Shown here one piece after another: positions 1-9,628 of a stretch of 64,000 bases of DNA (its first letter is position 1; each line of letters starts with the position of its first letter). Position numbers and translations under genes: made by a program. A model generated the notes under the pieces. It was not told the DNA's origin, made no database searches, and saw only the letters and a list, made by a program, of their open reading frames with translations. This DNA comes from an uncultured Ectothiorhodospiraceae bacterium (GTDB taxonomy: Bacteria > Pseudomonadota > Gammaproteobacteria > XJ16 > Halofilaceae): the NCBI GenBank assembly GCA_913055615.1, contig CAJXKK010000006.1, positions 1 through 64,000 on the forward strand, read 5' to 3'.

Positions 1-73
1 CGGCTGTAACTTCCCATGCAACACCTCCCATATCCCGATCGGGTAAAGTGTTGCACTGCAAAGTTGAGACCAG

Positions 74-103
74 CTGTCCATCTTGTGTCCATTTTGTGGT
101 TCT
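74..103 (-). repeat. Decamer-periodic repeat, diverged copy
   Basis: The minus strand reads AGAACCACAAAATGGACACA and continues, a diverged copy of the dispersed repeat whose better copies lie at 4050, 15744 and 17181. The first 237 bases hold no credible gene; this copy and the next one, in the same orientation, are all I can recognise before the end of valS. Confidence 0.6.
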
Positions 104-170
104 GCCGCATCGCTTGCGCGCCAATCACACATCAGCGAAGCTCCCACGCGCTTCACTCAACTGAAGCCCC

Positions 171-205
171 TTTATCTGTGTCCATCTGTGTTTATCTGTG
201 GTTCT
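171..205 (-). repeat. Decamer-periodic repeat next to valS 3' end
   Basis: On the minus strand this reads GAACCACAGATAAACACAGA and continues with further ACACAGATG-type units, a clear family copy. The bases just outside it (GGTTCTAAAACGCC on the plus strand) are also found outside the copy ending at 4265. The short string TCAGCGAAGCTCCC at 132-145 recurs at 4203-4216. So this is a relative of the composite element at 3950-4265, again placed a few tens of bases beyond the stop codon of a minus-strand gene. Confidence 0.75.
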
Positions 206-237
206 AAAACGCCTGCTCTCACCCGATGACCCGGTCT

Positions 238-3012
238 CTATAGTTCAACGATACGCTCCCGCTGGGCGCGGAGTTCGGTGAGGGAGTGGGCCATTTCGGC
301 GCGTTTGTCGCGTTCTTTCTGGACGACGTCCGCCGGGGCGCGGTCGACGAAGTTGGCGTTTTCGAGTTTCTTGTCGACGCGTTCGATTTCCTGCTCCAGT
401 TTGCCGGTCTGCTTGTCGAGCCGGGCGAGTTCGGCGTCGCGGTCGATCAGGCCGCCGAGCTGGATGAGGAGTTTGAGTTCGCCCACCAGCGCCGTGACGT
501 TGCCGCTCACCGCCGATTCTTCATCGACCCATTGCAGCGATTCCAGGCGTGCCAGCGTGCGGATCGCGCCATCGAGTGACTGCATGCGGCGCTGATCCTC
601 GGGGCCGCCTGCCGTCATCGCCAGCGGCACGCGCTGCCCAGGCTTGAGGTTCATCTCCGAGCGCACGCGCCGGACCTCGAGTACCACCTTCTGCAGCCAG
701 TCGATGTCGGCCTCGGCGGTCGCGTCGATGCAGCCCTCGTCGGCCTCGGGCCAGGGCGCGAGCGAGATCGTCTCGCCGGACTTGCCGGCCAGCGGCGCGA
801 CGTTCTGCCACAGCTCTTCGGTGATATAGGGCATCAGTGGATGCATCAGGCGCAGCAGCGCCTCGAGCACGCGCACCAGCGTGCGCCGCGTGCCGCGCTT
901 GCGCTCGGCCGGGGCGTCGTCGTCGGTGAGCACCGTCTTGGCGAGTTCGACGTACCAGTCGCAGTACTCATCCCAGGTGAATTCGTAGACCGCCTGCGAC
1001 ATCAGATCGAAGCGGTAGGACTCGATGTGCTCGCGCGCGGCGCGCTCGGTGCGCTGCAGGCGCGAGATGATCCAGCGGTCGGCGACGGTGAGTTCCACGT
1101 CGCCGCCATCAGCGCCGGTGTGCTCGCCCTCGGTGTTCATCAGCACATAGCGCGAGGCGTTCCACAGCTTGTTGCAGAAGTTGCGGTAGCCCTCGACGCG
1201 GCCGAGGTCGAAGCGGATATCGCGGCCGGTGGAGGCGAGGGCGCCGAAGGTGAAGCGCACCGCGTCGGTGCCGAAGGCGGGGATGCCGTCGGGGAACGCA
1301 TTGCGTGTCATGCGCTCGATGCCCTCGCGCTTCTGCGGCTGCATCATCCCCGACGTGCGTTTGTTCACCAGGCTCTCGAGGTCGATGCCGTCGATCAGGT
1401 CGATGGGATCGAGCACGTTGCCCTTCGATTTCGACATCTTCTGGCCTTCGGAATCGCGCACGAGGCCATGGATGTAGACCTGATGGAAGGGCACATCGCC
1501 CATGAACTTGAGCCCGAACATGATCATCCGGGCGACCCAGAAGAAGATGATATCGAAGCCCGTCACCAGCACCGAAGTCGGGTAGAAGGTCTTCAGCGCG
1601 TCCGTCTGTTCCGGCCAGCCGAGCGTCGAGAAAGGCCACAGGGCAGAGGAATACCAGGTATCGAGGACGTCATCATCGCGGGTGAGCGCGGTGTCACTGC
1701 CGAGGCCGTACTTGTCACGCGCCTCCGCCTCGGTGCGGGCGACGTAGACATGGCCTTCGTCGTCATACCAGGCCGGTATCCGGTGCCCCCACCAGATCTG
1801 ACGCGAGATGCACCAGTCCTGGATCTCTTCCATCCAGTTGAAATAGGTCTTCGCCCAGTTGCCCGGCACGAAGTCGATCCGGCCGTCGCGCACGGCCTCT
1901 ATGGCCGGCTCGGCCAGCGGTTTCACGTGCACGAACCACTGGTCGGTCAGGTAGGGCTCGATGACCGCACCCGTGCGGTCACCGCGCGGGATCATCAGCT
2001 TGTGGTCGTCGACGCGGTCCAGCAGCCCGGCCGCCTCCAGATCCCCGACGACGCGCTTGCGGGCCTCGAAGCGGTCAAGCCCGCGGTAGGCGGCGGGGGC
2101 GTGCTCGTTCACCTTCGCGTCCGGTGTGAAGATGTTGATCGGCTCCATGCCATGGCGCTCGCCGACCGCGTAGTCGTTGAAATCGTGCGCGGGCGTGATC
2201 TTGAGGCAGCCGCTGCCGAACTCCGGATCGACGTACTCGTCGCCGACAATGGGGATCTTGCGGTTGGACAGTGGCAGATCGACGTAGTGGCCGATCAGGT
2301 GGGCGTAGCGACCGTCCTCCGGATGGACCGCGACCGCGGTGTCGCCAAGCATGGTCTCCGGGCGCGTGGTCGCAACCGACACGTGGCCGTCGATATCCGC
2401 CAGAGGGTAGCGGATATGCCAGATATGGCCCTGTTCCTCCTCGGATTCGACCTCGAGATCGGAGACCGCGGTGTGCAGCACCGGATCCCAGTTGACCAGC
2501 CGCTTGCCGCGGTATATGAGCCCCTCGTCATAGAGTTGCACGAAAGTCTCGACCACGGCCTGCGAGAGCCCATCGTCCATGGTGAAGCGTTCACGGCTCC
2601 AGTCCGGCGAAGCACCGAGGCGGCGCAGTTGCACCGAGATCTGGTTGCCGGATTCCTCCTTCCACTGCCAGACCCGGTCGATGAAGGTCTCGCGGCCCAG
2701 TTCATGGCGCGTCGAGCCCTCGGCGGCGAGCTGGCGCTCGACGACCATCTGGGTGGCGATGCCTGCATGGTCCGCGCCCGGCTGCCACAGGGTCTGCTCG
2801 CCGCGCATCCGGTGATAGCGGATGAGCGTGTCCATGATCGTGTCCTGGAACGCGTGGCCCATGTGCAGGGTGCCGGTCACGTTCGGCGGCGGGATCATTA
2901 TGCAAAAGGGCGGCCCCTCGCCCTGCGGCTGGAAATATCCGTTTTGCTCCCAGAAATCGTACCAGCGGCGTTCGATCGCTTGCGGGTCGTAGGTCTTTGC
3001 GAGCGTGGTCAT
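238..3012 (-). CDS. valS: Valyl-tRNA synthetase
   Basis: Cytoplasmic class I aminoacyl-tRNA synthetase that charges tRNA-Val and edits mischarged threonine. The 924-residue product has the usual bacterial ValRS length. The HIGH-type signature appears as [15 protein letters not shown] near residue 40 and the KMSKS loop as [14 protein letters not shown] in the middle. The C-terminal 60 residues, rich in Glu, Lys and Leu, fit the tRNA-binding coiled coil. The ATG start gives the expected N-terminus with [16 protein letters not shown]. In related bacteria valS usually follows pepA and holC directly; here a convergent gene and a repeat element lie between them. Confidence 0.98.
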   Translation of the reverse strand: MTTLAKTYDPQAIERRWYDFWEQNGYFQPQGEGPPFCIMIPPPNVTGTLHMGHAFQDTIMDTLIRYHRMRGEQTLWQPGADHAGIATQMVVERQLAAEGSTRHELGRETFIDRVWQWKEESGNQISVQLRRLGASPDWSRERFTMDDGLSQAVVETFVQLYDEGLIYRGKRLVNWDPVLHTAVSDLEVESEEEQGHIWHIRYPLADIDGHVSVATTRPETMLGDTAVAVHPEDGRYAHLIGHYVDLPLSNRKIPIVGDEYVDPEFGSGCLKITPAHDFNDYAVGERHGMEPINIFTPDAKVNEHAPAAYRGLDRFEARKRVVGDLEAAGLLDRVDDHKLMIPRGDRTGAVIEPYLTDQWFVHVKPLAEPAIEAVRDGRIDFVPGNWAKTYFNWMEEIQDWCISRQIWWGHRIPAWYDDEGHVYVARTEAEARDKYGLGSDTALTRDDDVLDTWYSSALWPFSTLGWPEQTDALKTFYPTSVLVTGFDIIFFWVARMIMFGLKFMGDVPFHQVYIHGLVRDSEGQKMSKSKGNVLDPIDLIDGIDLESLVNKRTSGMMQPQKREGIERMTRNAFPDGIPAFGTDAVRFTFGALASTGRDIRFDLGRVEGYRNFCNKLWNASRYVLMNTEGEHTGADGGDVELTVADRWIISRLQRTERAAREHIESYRFDLMSQAVYEFTWDEYCDWYVELAKTVLTDDDAPAERKRGTRRTLVRVLEALLRLMHPLMPYITEELWQNVAPLAGKSGETISLAPWPEADEGCIDATAEADIDWLQKVVLEVRRVRSEMNLKPGQRVPLAMTAGGPEDQRRMQSLDGAIRTLARLESLQWVDEESAVSGNVTALVGELKLLIQLGGLIDRDAELARLDKQTGKLEQEIERVDKKLENANFVDRAPADVVQKERDKRAEMAHSLTELRAQRERIVEL

Positions 3013-3149
3013 AGGGCGGGTCCGCTTCGTTCCGAGGGAGTCATGAAAACCGTGAAAGATAGCATACCGGGCGCCTGCCTCCGACCGTTCGATGACCGCA
3101 GCGGGATGCGTCGGGTATCCTGTCGCGCCCCGCCCCGGAGACCAGAGCG

Positions 3150-3962
3150 ATGGATGATTACCCGCAACGGATCGTCTGCCTGACGGAAGAGACCACCGAG
3201 ACCCTCTACCGGATCGGCGAGGCCGACCGGATCGTGGGGATCTCCGGTTTCACGGTCCGCCCACCCCGGGCCCGCAAAGAAAAGCCGAAGGTCTCGGCCT
3301 TCACCAGCGCGAAGATCGACCGCATTCTCGAACTCGAACCGGACCTCGTGCTCGGCTTCTCCGACCTGCAGGCTGATATCGCCGCGGAACTGATCCGTGC
3401 CGGGGTAGAGGTCTACGTCTTCAACCACCGCTCGGTCGCGGGCATCCTCGGCATGATCCGTCGCCTCGGGGCCCTCGTCGGCGCTGACCGCAAGGCGGGG
3501 GCACTCATCAGCGAACTGGAGGAGGGCATGGAGCGTGTGCGGGTGGAGGCGGCCGACCTGCCATGCACGCCGCGGGTGTATTTCGAGGAATGGGACGATC
3601 CGATGATCACCGGCATCCGCTGGGTGCATGAACTGATCGCCGTAGCCGGCGGCGAGGACTGCTTCCAGGAGCGCGCCGCCTGCCCGGATGCCGCCAGCCG
3701 TATCATCGCCGACCCGCGCGAGGTCGTCGCGCGCGCCCCGGACCTGATCATCGGCTCCTGGTGCGGCAAACGCTTCCGCCCCGAAAAAGTCGCCGCCCGC
3801 CCGGGCTGGGACGCCATCCCGGCCGTGCGCAACGGCCACCTCTACGAGATCAAATCCCCCGAAATCCTCCAACCCGGCCCCGCCGCCCTCACTGACGGTC
3901 TTGCGCAGCTGGCGGCCTGCATCCGTTCCGCCGCTGTGGGCAGGGCGGAGAACCACGAATGA
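3150..3962 (+). CDS. Cobalamin-binding / periplasmic-binding-fold protein (BtuF-like)
   Basis: A 270-residue protein of the BtuF/FhuD fold, related to substrate-binding proteins of vitamin B12 and siderophore ABC transporters. It begins directly with [16 protein letters not shown], continues with [20 protein letters not shown] and ends with a second lobe including [17 protein letters not shown]. No signal peptide or lipobox is visible, so the product is probably cytoplasmic, as in the free-standing cobalamin-binding proteins of many proteobacteria. No permease or ATPase gene is adjacent. It runs convergent to valS's neighbours. The last four residues (ENHE) and the stop codon lie inside a dispersed repeat, so the original C-terminus may have been replaced. 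The ligand is inferred from family only. Confidence 0.8.
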   Translation: MDDYPQRIVCLTEETTETLYRIGEADRIVGISGFTVRPPRARKEKPKVSAFTSAKIDRILELEPDLVLGFSDLQADIAAELIRAGVEVYVFNHRSVAGILGMIRRLGALVGADRKAGALISELEEGMERVRVEAADLPCTPRVYFEEWDDPMITGIRWVHELIAVAGGEDCFQERAACPDAASRIIADPREVVARAPDLIIGSWCGKRFRPEKVAARPGWDAIPAVRNGHLYEIKSPEILQPGPAALTDGLAQLAACIRSAAVGRAENHE

Positions 3963-4265
3963 ACACGAATGGACACGAATGCTGCCGCAGGGCGTATCAG
4001 GCGCTCCGGGAGCTTCGCTGAGAGGTACTGGCACTCGAACCGTTGATTAGAACCACAGATGGACACAGATGAACACAGATAAGGTCAAAACCTACCAGGG
4101 GAGATTGCGCGCTCGCCGTCAAATATCGACCGCCTTTGACTTTCATCTGTGTCCATCCGTGTCTATCTGTGGTTCGACTGAGACTCCATTCACGCAGACA
4201 TTTCAGCGAAGCTCCCGGAGCGCCTGATACGCCCTGCGGCAGCATTCGTGTCCATTCGTGGTTCT
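3950..4265. repeat. Composite element: nested inverted decamer repeats
   Basis: A perfect 58-bp inverted repeat (3964-4021 against 4203-4260) encloses a second, imperfect inverted pair (4050-4080 against 4141-4175). The outer arms carry the variant unit ACACGAATGG, the inner arms ACACAGATGG. The whole could fold into a long cruciform of about 316 bp. It starts inside the 3' end of the upstream gene and stops 20 bp short of the next gene's stop codon. No reading frame inside it looks coding. The layout suggests one copy of the element nested within another. Confidence 0.85.
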
Positions 4266-4284
4266 AAAACGCCCCCCGAATCGG

Positions 4285-4578
4285 TCAGCTCTGATCGTCG
4301 TCCCCGTCATTGCCGTCGGATTGCCGTTCGCGGTTTTTGGCGTCGATGGCCGCGTGGACGGCTTCGATGATGGCTTTGCGCAGATGTTCGGTGTGTTGCT
4401 CGATGACGCGGTGGGCGATGGCCTCGATTTCGGCATCGGTGAGGGAGATGTTGTCGGCTTCGCCGTAATGGCCGGGCCCGGTTTCCGGCGCCCCTTCCGG
4501 GCGGCTCGCGGGGGCGCCGTCGCCAGGGCGCAGGATGTCGTGCAGCGTCGGGATCCTGTCGTCGTCTTCTTCGGCCAT
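4285..4578 (-). CDS. Conserved hypothetical protein downstream of holC
   Basis: A 97-residue acidic protein beginning MAEEDDDRIPTLHDIL. The middle (DAEIEAIAHRVIEQHTEHLR, then KAIIEAVHAAIDAKN) is an amphipathic helix region, and the tail is Asp-rich. I chose the internal ATG at 4578 because it sits one base from the end of holC and gives the N-terminus typical of small proteins at this locus; a longer reading frame would overlap holC. Its place in the pepA-holC transcription unit suggests a link to the DNA polymerase III clamp-loader gene only by position. Function unknown. Confidence 0.7.
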   Translation of the reverse strand: MAEEDDDRIPTLHDILRPGDGAPASRPEGAPETGPGHYGEADNISLTDAEIEAIAHRVIEQHTEHLRKAIIEAVHAAIDAKNRERQSDGNDGDDDQS

Positions 4579-4579
4579 G

Positions 4580-5029
4580 TCACTCCACCCGGTGATAGTG
4601 CAGCTCGAAGCCCTGATCCCGATAGTACGCGTAATGCGCGCGGCCGCGGCGTCGGATCGCGTCATCATGGTTGATGACCTCCGCGATGCGCGCGAAGCGG
4701 TCCGCGAACGGCGGTATCTCCGCGTCCTCGTTGATCAGCAGCTTGCGGTCGCTGTCCGGTTCTTCGCCGTCACCGATGACCACGGGCGCGGCCAGGGCGG
4801 TCTCCCCGCCGCTGCGGTCATGGGCCACGAAGCTCTCCTGGTTGAATGTCCACAGGCGCTCGTCCAGGGCCGCGGCGCGGCCATTCACGGGCGCATGGAT
4901 CCAGATGCGGTGACCGAGGCGATAGGCCTTGTCGACGATCCGGCACAGGTAGACCTGGCGCCTGTCCTCGTCGGCATCGGGCAGGATGTAGAAATCGACG
5001 CGCGTCACCGGGGCGCCCTCAACGGCCAT
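4580..5029 (-). CDS. holC: DNA polymerase III chi subunit
   Basis: Clamp-loader accessory subunit that bridges DNA polymerase III and single-stranded-DNA-binding protein. The sequence TRVDFYILPDADEDRRQ at the N-terminus, the central IVDKAYRLGHRIWIH and the C-terminal DQGFELHYHRVE are family-typical, and 149 residues is the normal size. The ATG at 5029 overlaps the end of pepA by 11 bases; a GTG at 5008 (giving a start at VTRVDFY) is an alternative that matches most homologues better. The overlap indicates translational coupling with pepA. Confidence 0.93.
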   Translation of the reverse strand: MAVEGAPVTRVDFYILPDADEDRRQVYLCRIVDKAYRLGHRIWIHAPVNGRAAALDERLWTFNQESFVAHDRSGGETALAAPVVIGDGEEPDSDRKLLINEDAEIPPFADRFARIAEVINHDDAIRRRGRAHYAYYRDQGFELHYHRVE

Positions 5030-6518
5030 CGTGATGGTCGAGCAGATACTGGAGCATCAACGGTACCGGCCTGCCGGTCGCGCCCTTGTTGTCGCCGCGT
5101 GTCCATGCGGTACCGGCGATATCGATATGGCCCCAGCGTTTATAGTCCCGGGTGAAGCGCGACAGGAAGCAGGCCGCCGTGATCGTGCCGGCCGGCTGCC
5201 CGCCCACGTGCGAGAAATCCGCGAACGGGCTCTTGAGCTGTTCCTGATATTCGTCCCAGAGGGGCAGTTGCCACGCCCGGTCGCCCGCCCGCTCGCCGGC
5301 CTGCATGAGCTGGCGCGCGAGCTGGTCGTTCGGCGACACCAGGGCGGACGCGTGATGGCCAAGGGCGACGATGCAGGCGCCGGTCAGGGTCGCGATATCG
5401 ATGATAGTGTCCGGGGAGAAGCGCTGGGCGTAGGTCAGCGCGTCGCACAGCAGGAGGCGACCCTCGGCATCCGTGTTGATGATCTCGACGGTCTGCCCCG
5501 ACATCGTGCGCAGGATATCGCCCGGGCGATAGGCGGCACCGTCCGGCATGTTCTCGGCCGCGGGGACCAGCCCGACCACGTTGGCCTCGATGCCCAGTTC
5601 GGCGCAGGCGCGGATCAGGCCGAACACGCTGGCCGCCCCGCCCATGTCGTATTTCATCTCGTCCATGGCGGCGGCGGGTTTGATCGATATGCCGCCCGTG
5701 TCGAACGTAACACCCTTGCCCACGAAGACTACGGGCGCCCTGTCGGGCCCGGCGCCCTGATACGACATGGTGATCAGCTTGGCCGGTTCGCGACTGCCCC
5801 GGCTGACCGCGAGCATGGCGCCCATCCCGAGTTGCTCCATGTCGGATTCCTCGAGCACCGTCGCGTGGACACGGTCGTATTCGCTGTCGAGCGCGCGCGC
5901 CTGCTCGGCGAGATGGGTCGGGGTGCACACGTTCGCCGGGCGGTTGGCGAGATCGCGCGCGAGATGTACGCCCGCGGCCAGTGACCGGGCGTACGCGATC
6001 CCGGCCTCGGCCGCCGCCTTGTCTTCCCGGCTCCCCGCATGAAGCGTAAGGCGGTTGAGCGGATGCTTTGGTGCATTCGGTTCGCTGCGGAATTCGTCAA
6101 AGCGGTACAGCCGGTTTGCGGTCGCCTCGACCGTCACGCGGGCGCGATCGTCGGCGTCGACGCCACGGACCGAAATGCCCGGCAGGCAGGTCAGCGCGTC
6201 TGTCGCGCGGCTGCCTTCGAGCAGGCCGGCGACGTGCGCGTTGACCTTGCGGTACGCACGCCGATCGAATGCGCTCAGCTTGCCGCAGCCGACCAGCAGC
6301 ACGCGGCGCGCGCGGATCCCGGGTACGTCATAGAGCAGCAGCGAGGTGTTCGCTTCGCCGTCCAGATCGCCATTGGCGAGAACGCCGCGCAGGTACCCAT
6401 CGGTGGCGTGGTCGATGCGGGCGCCTATATCCGACAGCCGGCGGCGCTCGAAAACGCCGATGACGAGCATGCCGGCCTTTTTCTCGGCCGGGTTCGTGGT
6501 GGTGACAGTGAATTCCAT
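5019..6518 (-). CDS. pepA: Leucyl aminopeptidase (M17)
   Basis: Cytosolic two-metal aminopeptidase removing N-terminal residues; in enteric bacteria PepA is also a DNA-binding architectural factor for Xer recombination. The 499-residue protein has the M17 pattern: VFVGKGVTFDTGGISIKP, the signature NTDAEGRLLLCDAL, and metal ligands in GVTFDTGG and MKYDMGGAASV. It heads the minus-strand unit pepA-holC-hypothetical and is divergent from lptF, an arrangement conserved in many gammaproteobacteria. The 246-bp divergent spacer should carry promoters for both directions. Confidence 0.97.
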   Translation of the reverse strand: MEFTVTTTNPAEKKAGMLVIGVFERRRLSDIGARIDHATDGYLRGVLANGDLDGEANTSLLLYDVPGIRARRVLLVGCGKLSAFDRRAYRKVNAHVAGLLEGSRATDALTCLPGISVRGVDADDRARVTVEATANRLYRFDEFRSEPNAPKHPLNRLTLHAGSREDKAAAEAGIAYARSLAAGVHLARDLANRPANVCTPTHLAEQARALDSEYDRVHATVLEESDMEQLGMGAMLAVSRGSREPAKLITMSYQGAGPDRAPVVFVGKGVTFDTGGISIKPAAAMDEMKYDMGGAASVFGLIRACAELGIEANVVGLVPAAENMPDGAAYRPGDILRTMSGQTVEIINTDAEGRLLLCDALTYAQRFSPDTIIDIATLTGACIVALGHHASALVSPNDQLARQLMQAGERAGDRAWQLPLWDEYQEQLKSPFADFSHVGGQPAGTITAACFLSRFTRDYKRWGHIDIAGTAWTRGDNKGATGRPVPLMLQYLLDHHDGR

Positions 6519-6764
6519 CGATGGGCCTCGCGCATGCGTGGAGGGGCCAATCCCGAAGAAGCCGGTGACGCCGCGGCGGCCCGCCGCATATCCGGTTAGG
6601 ATTGCCGGCGGATTTTAGGCAAAATCCGCACGGGTTGCAGCCGTACCGTGCACGGGACCCTTCCGGGATTCCATGAGTGTGCTGCATGCAACACACAGTC
6701 GCCGTTCCGGGTATCGCTCCTGTCTCACCTGTGGGCGAGCCCGGAAGCCATTGTAAGGCCATGT

Positions 6765-7874
6765 ATGCGCCTCAGCCTCGTCGATCGCTACATACTCCGG
6801 GAGGCCGCCCAGGTCTGGGTGGCCGTTACGGCGATCCTGATCCTCGTCCTGGCGAGCAACTCGCTCGTGCATCTGCTCGGCAAGGTGGTCGAGGGGGAGT
6901 TGACGGGCCACGTGGTCCTGCCATTCTTCCTCCTCCATCTGACGAGCTACTTCGTTACGCTGATCCCGCTGGGTCTTTTCCTCGCGCTGCTGCTTGCGTT
7001 CGGGCGCCTCTACGCGGAGAGCGAGATGGCGGCGCTCGGGGCCTGCGGCATCGGTCTGGCGAAACTGTTCCGGCCGGTCGTAATCCTCGGCCTGGTTGCC
7101 GCCGGGATCACGGCCGCGCTCACGCTGTGGGCGTCGCCGTGGGCCGAGCGCGCGAGCTCGGAGATCACGGCCCGCGTCGCCGCCGAATCGGAATTCGCCG
7201 GGCTCGCGCCCGGGCGCTTTAACCGCGTTGGCGATGGCGTCGTACTGTTCGCCGAGACGCGATCGGATGGCGGGGGGTTGCGCGAGGTGTTTGTCGTGTC
7301 GCCCGCGGATGAGGGCGGGGAGCATATCGTCCGCGCGCGCGCCGCCGAGGAGCGGGTCGACCGGGAATCCGGGCGCCGCTATCTCGAATTTACCGACGGC
7401 CACCGCTATACGGCCCGACCCGGTTCCGATGTTGCCCGATCAATCACCTTCGCCGAGCACGGTATCCACATCCCGGGGCAGCGTGTCGAACCAGGTGGCC
7501 CGGATGCCGACGGCATGTCGCTTTGGCGTCTGCTCGAGCGGGGGCAGCCGAAGCATATCGCCGAGTTCCAGTGGCGGATATCGCTGCCGATCGCCTGCTT
7601 CCTGCTCGCGCTGGCCGCATTGCCGTTGAGCCACACCACCCCGCGCAAAGGCCGCTACGGCAAGATCGCGATCGCGCTGCTGCTCTACCTGGCGTACTCG
7701 AATCTGTTGGTTTTCGCGCGCGATATGGTTGAGGAAGAGACCGTGCCGGCGGCGATCGGGATGTGGTGGACCCACGTCGCCACGATTGTGGCCGTTGGGG
7801 CGCTGATCGCCCATCGTGCCGGCTGGCGTTGGGCGTATGCGGTGATCTTCAACCGTGGCGGGGTCGGGGCATGA
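6765..7874 (+). CDS. lptF: LPS export permease LptF
   Basis: Inner-membrane subunit of the LptB2FG transporter that pulls lipopolysaccharide out of the membrane and feeds it to LptC-LptA. The 369-residue product begins MRLSLVDRYILREAAQVWVA, which is characteristic, has three N-terminal membrane segments, a large periplasmic jellyroll domain (about residues 115-265) and three C-terminal membrane segments. I rejected an upstream ATG at 6648 because the added 39 residues look non-coding. The stop codon overlaps the start of lptG (ATGA), so the two are translated together. Confidence 0.94.
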   Translation: MRLSLVDRYILREAAQVWVAVTAILILVLASNSLVHLLGKVVEGELTGHVVLPFFLLHLTSYFVTLIPLGLFLALLLAFGRLYAESEMAALGACGIGLAKLFRPVVILGLVAAGITAALTLWASPWAERASSEITARVAAESEFAGLAPGRFNRVGDGVVLFAETRSDGGGLREVFVVSPADEGGEHIVRARAAEERVDRESGRRYLEFTDGHRYTARPGSDVARSITFAEHGIHIPGQRVEPGGPDADGMSLWRLLERGQPKHIAEFQWRISLPIACFLLALAALPLSHTTPRKGRYGKIAIALLLYLAYSNLLVFARDMVEEETVPAAIGMWWTHVATIVAVGALIAHRAGWRWAYAVIFNRGGVGA

Positions 7875-8941
7875 CGACGCTGCTGGGCCGCTACATCGCG
7901 CGCACGGTGATCGCGGGCTCGGTGCTGGTGCTCGCCGTGCTGTTGTCGCTCAATACGCTGTTCGCGGTCACGCGCGAATTCGGCAGCACGGGCGAGGGCG
8001 ATTACGGGATCGCGGCCGCTCTGCTTTACGTCCTGCTGACGATGCCGGCGGATATCTATGAACTCTTCCCCGCGGCGGTCGCGATCGGCGGCGTGGTCGG
8101 CCTCGGGGCATTGGCCGCCAACTCCGAACTCCTCGTCATGCGAGCGGCCGGCGTCTCCAATGCGCGTATCGTCGGCATGGTCATGCAGGGAGGCATCGTA
8201 CTGATGGCGGCGATCGTCTTCGTAGGTGAGGTCGTTGCGCCCCCGAGTCAGCAATATGCCGAACGCATGCGTTCGAGCGCCATCGCCGGGCAGAGTGATG
8301 TGCAGGGACCGGGCGGTCTGTGGTTGCGGGATGAAAACCGTTTCGTCAACGTGGGTGAGGTCCTGCCGGGCTATGTGCTGCGCGATGTCGCCGTCTATGA
8401 GTTCGACGGGCGGCGACTGCAGCGGACGCTGCATGCGGAGCGTGCCCACTACGAGCGCCGTGAAGACCGTTGGCGGCTCCTCGACGTGCGCAGCACGCGC
8501 CTGGACGGCGACCGCATTGCCACGCAACGCGAGGCCGAGACCATCTGGCCGCGCCTGGTGCCGCCGGATCTGTTCGAGGTGCTCACGGTCAGTCCCGAGA
8601 CCCTGCCGGGTTGGCGGCTATTCAGTTATGTCGGTTATCTGAGCGACAACGATCTCGAGTCCGCCCGTTTCGCGCTGGCCTTCTGGAAGAAGATCGCCAC
8701 ACCGCTGTCGACCCTCGTCATGCTCCTGCTCGCACTGCCCATGGTGTTCGGCTCGATCCGCTCGACCGGTGCCGGCCAGCGGGTTTTCATCGGCAGCGTG
8801 ATCGGCGTCGGCTATCTGCTGCTGGCCGAACTGTTCTCCCATGTCGGCATCGTGTACGGCCTGGCGGCACCGATCGCCGTGATGGCCCCCGCCATCCTGT
8901 TCACGATCACCGGCCTGCTGCTTTTGCGCCGCATGCGCTGA
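7871..8941 (+). CDS. lptG: LPS export permease LptG
   Basis: Partner of LptF in the LPS exporter. The 356-residue sequence starts MTTLLGRYIARTVIAGSVLV, shows the MRAAGVSNARIVGMVM coupling-helix region that contacts LptB, a periplasmic beta domain, and a final three membrane helices beginning FWKKIATPLSTLVMLLLALP. It overlaps lptF by four bases. LptB and the rest of the pathway are outside this window, as is usual. Confidence 0.95.
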   Translation: MTTLLGRYIARTVIAGSVLVLAVLLSLNTLFAVTREFGSTGEGDYGIAAALLYVLLTMPADIYELFPAAVAIGGVVGLGALAANSELLVMRAAGVSNARIVGMVMQGGIVLMAAIVFVGEVVAPPSQQYAERMRSSAIAGQSDVQGPGGLWLRDENRFVNVGEVLPGYVLRDVAVYEFDGRRLQRTLHAERAHYERREDRWRLLDVRSTRLDGDRIATQREAETIWPRLVPPDLFEVLTVSPETLPGWRLFSYVGYLSDNDLESARFALAFWKKIATPLSTLVMLLLALPMVFGSIRSTGAGQRVFIGSVIGVGYLLLAELFSHVGIVYGLAAPIAVMAPAILFTITGLLLLRRMR

Positions 8942-8988
8942 ATGGGCCGGGCACGCCGCAGTGTTCTGTGCCGCGCGGTCAAGGCCGT

Positions 8989-9411
8989 TTACGCATCCCT
9001 GATCAGGCGGGTATGGGAGGCGATGTCATGCCATGTGCGGCGTTCGCGGTCGAACAGGCTCCACGCGAAACCGAGCCCCAGAACCGCCCAGGAGACGATC
9101 GCCACGAGGTAACGCAGCGCCGCATCCCGCCAGCGCAGGGGCTCGCCGTTGTCCCGTATGACGCGGATCCGCCATGCCCGCATCCCGATCGTCTGCCCGC
9201 CGGTGCGCCAGAATCCGCCGAAGAACGCGAAGGCGACGAGCAACTCGTATGCCTGCAGTACGGTGCGATAGAGGAGCGATTCTTCGAGTGCGCCGCCGGT
9301 GAGAAACACCACCGGCACGGTTGCGATGAACAGGATCGCGAGGACCACGATCGAGTCATAGAGTATGGCGAGCAGCCGGCGGCCAAGGCCACAATGGTTC
9401 CATTCGGTCAT
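8989..9411 (-). CDS. RDD family membrane protein
   Basis: A 140-residue inner-membrane protein with the RDD signature: LGRRLLAILYDSIVVLAILF at the N-terminus supplies the conserved Arg and Asp, and GGQTIGMRAWRIRVI plus the third segment follow. RDD proteins are linked to ion or solute movement in some bacteria, but this one cannot be assigned a substrate. The start at 9411 (MTEWNHCGLG) places the first membrane helix at the usual distance; a longer N-terminus is unlikely. It lies convergent to lptG and divergent from the lysine-rich gene. Confidence 0.88.
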   Translation of the reverse strand: MTEWNHCGLGRRLLAILYDSIVVLAILFIATVPVVFLTGGALEESLLYRTVLQAYELLVAFAFFGGFWRTGGQTIGMRAWRIRVIRDNGEPLRWRDAALRYLVAIVSWAVLGLGFAWSLFDRERRTWHDIASHTRLIRDA

Positions 9412-9565
9412 GATCGGATCGATCCCGGTCGGTCGTCTTTGAAGGGTGTTGATTGGCCTTTTCGAGGACGCATATCGCAACGGCAGGGGGATATTACACC
9501 TTCATTCAGGCGTTGCATGTGCCCGGGTTGTTGCGATGCTTGCACTGATGCGCGAGTATTGGTAA

Positions 9566-9593
9566 TTGCAAACGAGCTACGCAATCCTATAAT
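9566..9593 (+). promoter_or_regulatory. Sigma-70-type promoter of the lysine-rich gene
   Basis: TTGCAA at 9566-9571 and a perfect TATAAT at 9588-9593 are separated by 16 bp, in an AT-rich patch unusual for this genome, and lie 36 bp upstream of the chosen start codon at 9629. Confidence 0.65.
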
Positions 9594-9599
9594 GCGTAG
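9577..9599. promoter_or_regulatory. Palindrome over the -10 box (candidate operator)
   Basis: CTACGCA (9577-9583) and its exact complement TGCGTAG (9593-9599) flank a 9-bp centre that contains most of the TATAAT box. A protein bound here would block RNA polymerase, so this is a candidate repressor site; no regulator is identified. Confidence 0.5.
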
Positions 9600-9628
9600 T
9601 GCATTGCCACTCACGGGAGTCACAACGT

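Noticed and set aside
74-205. Decamer repeats as a CRISPR array
   Set aside because: Units of 10 bp without constant spacers, dispersed in inverted pairs, and no cas gene near any copy.
841-3183. 780-codon open frame opposite valS
   Set aside because: It is the mirror of valS in a GC-rich genome, rich in Arg, His and Val, without family motifs or ribosome site.
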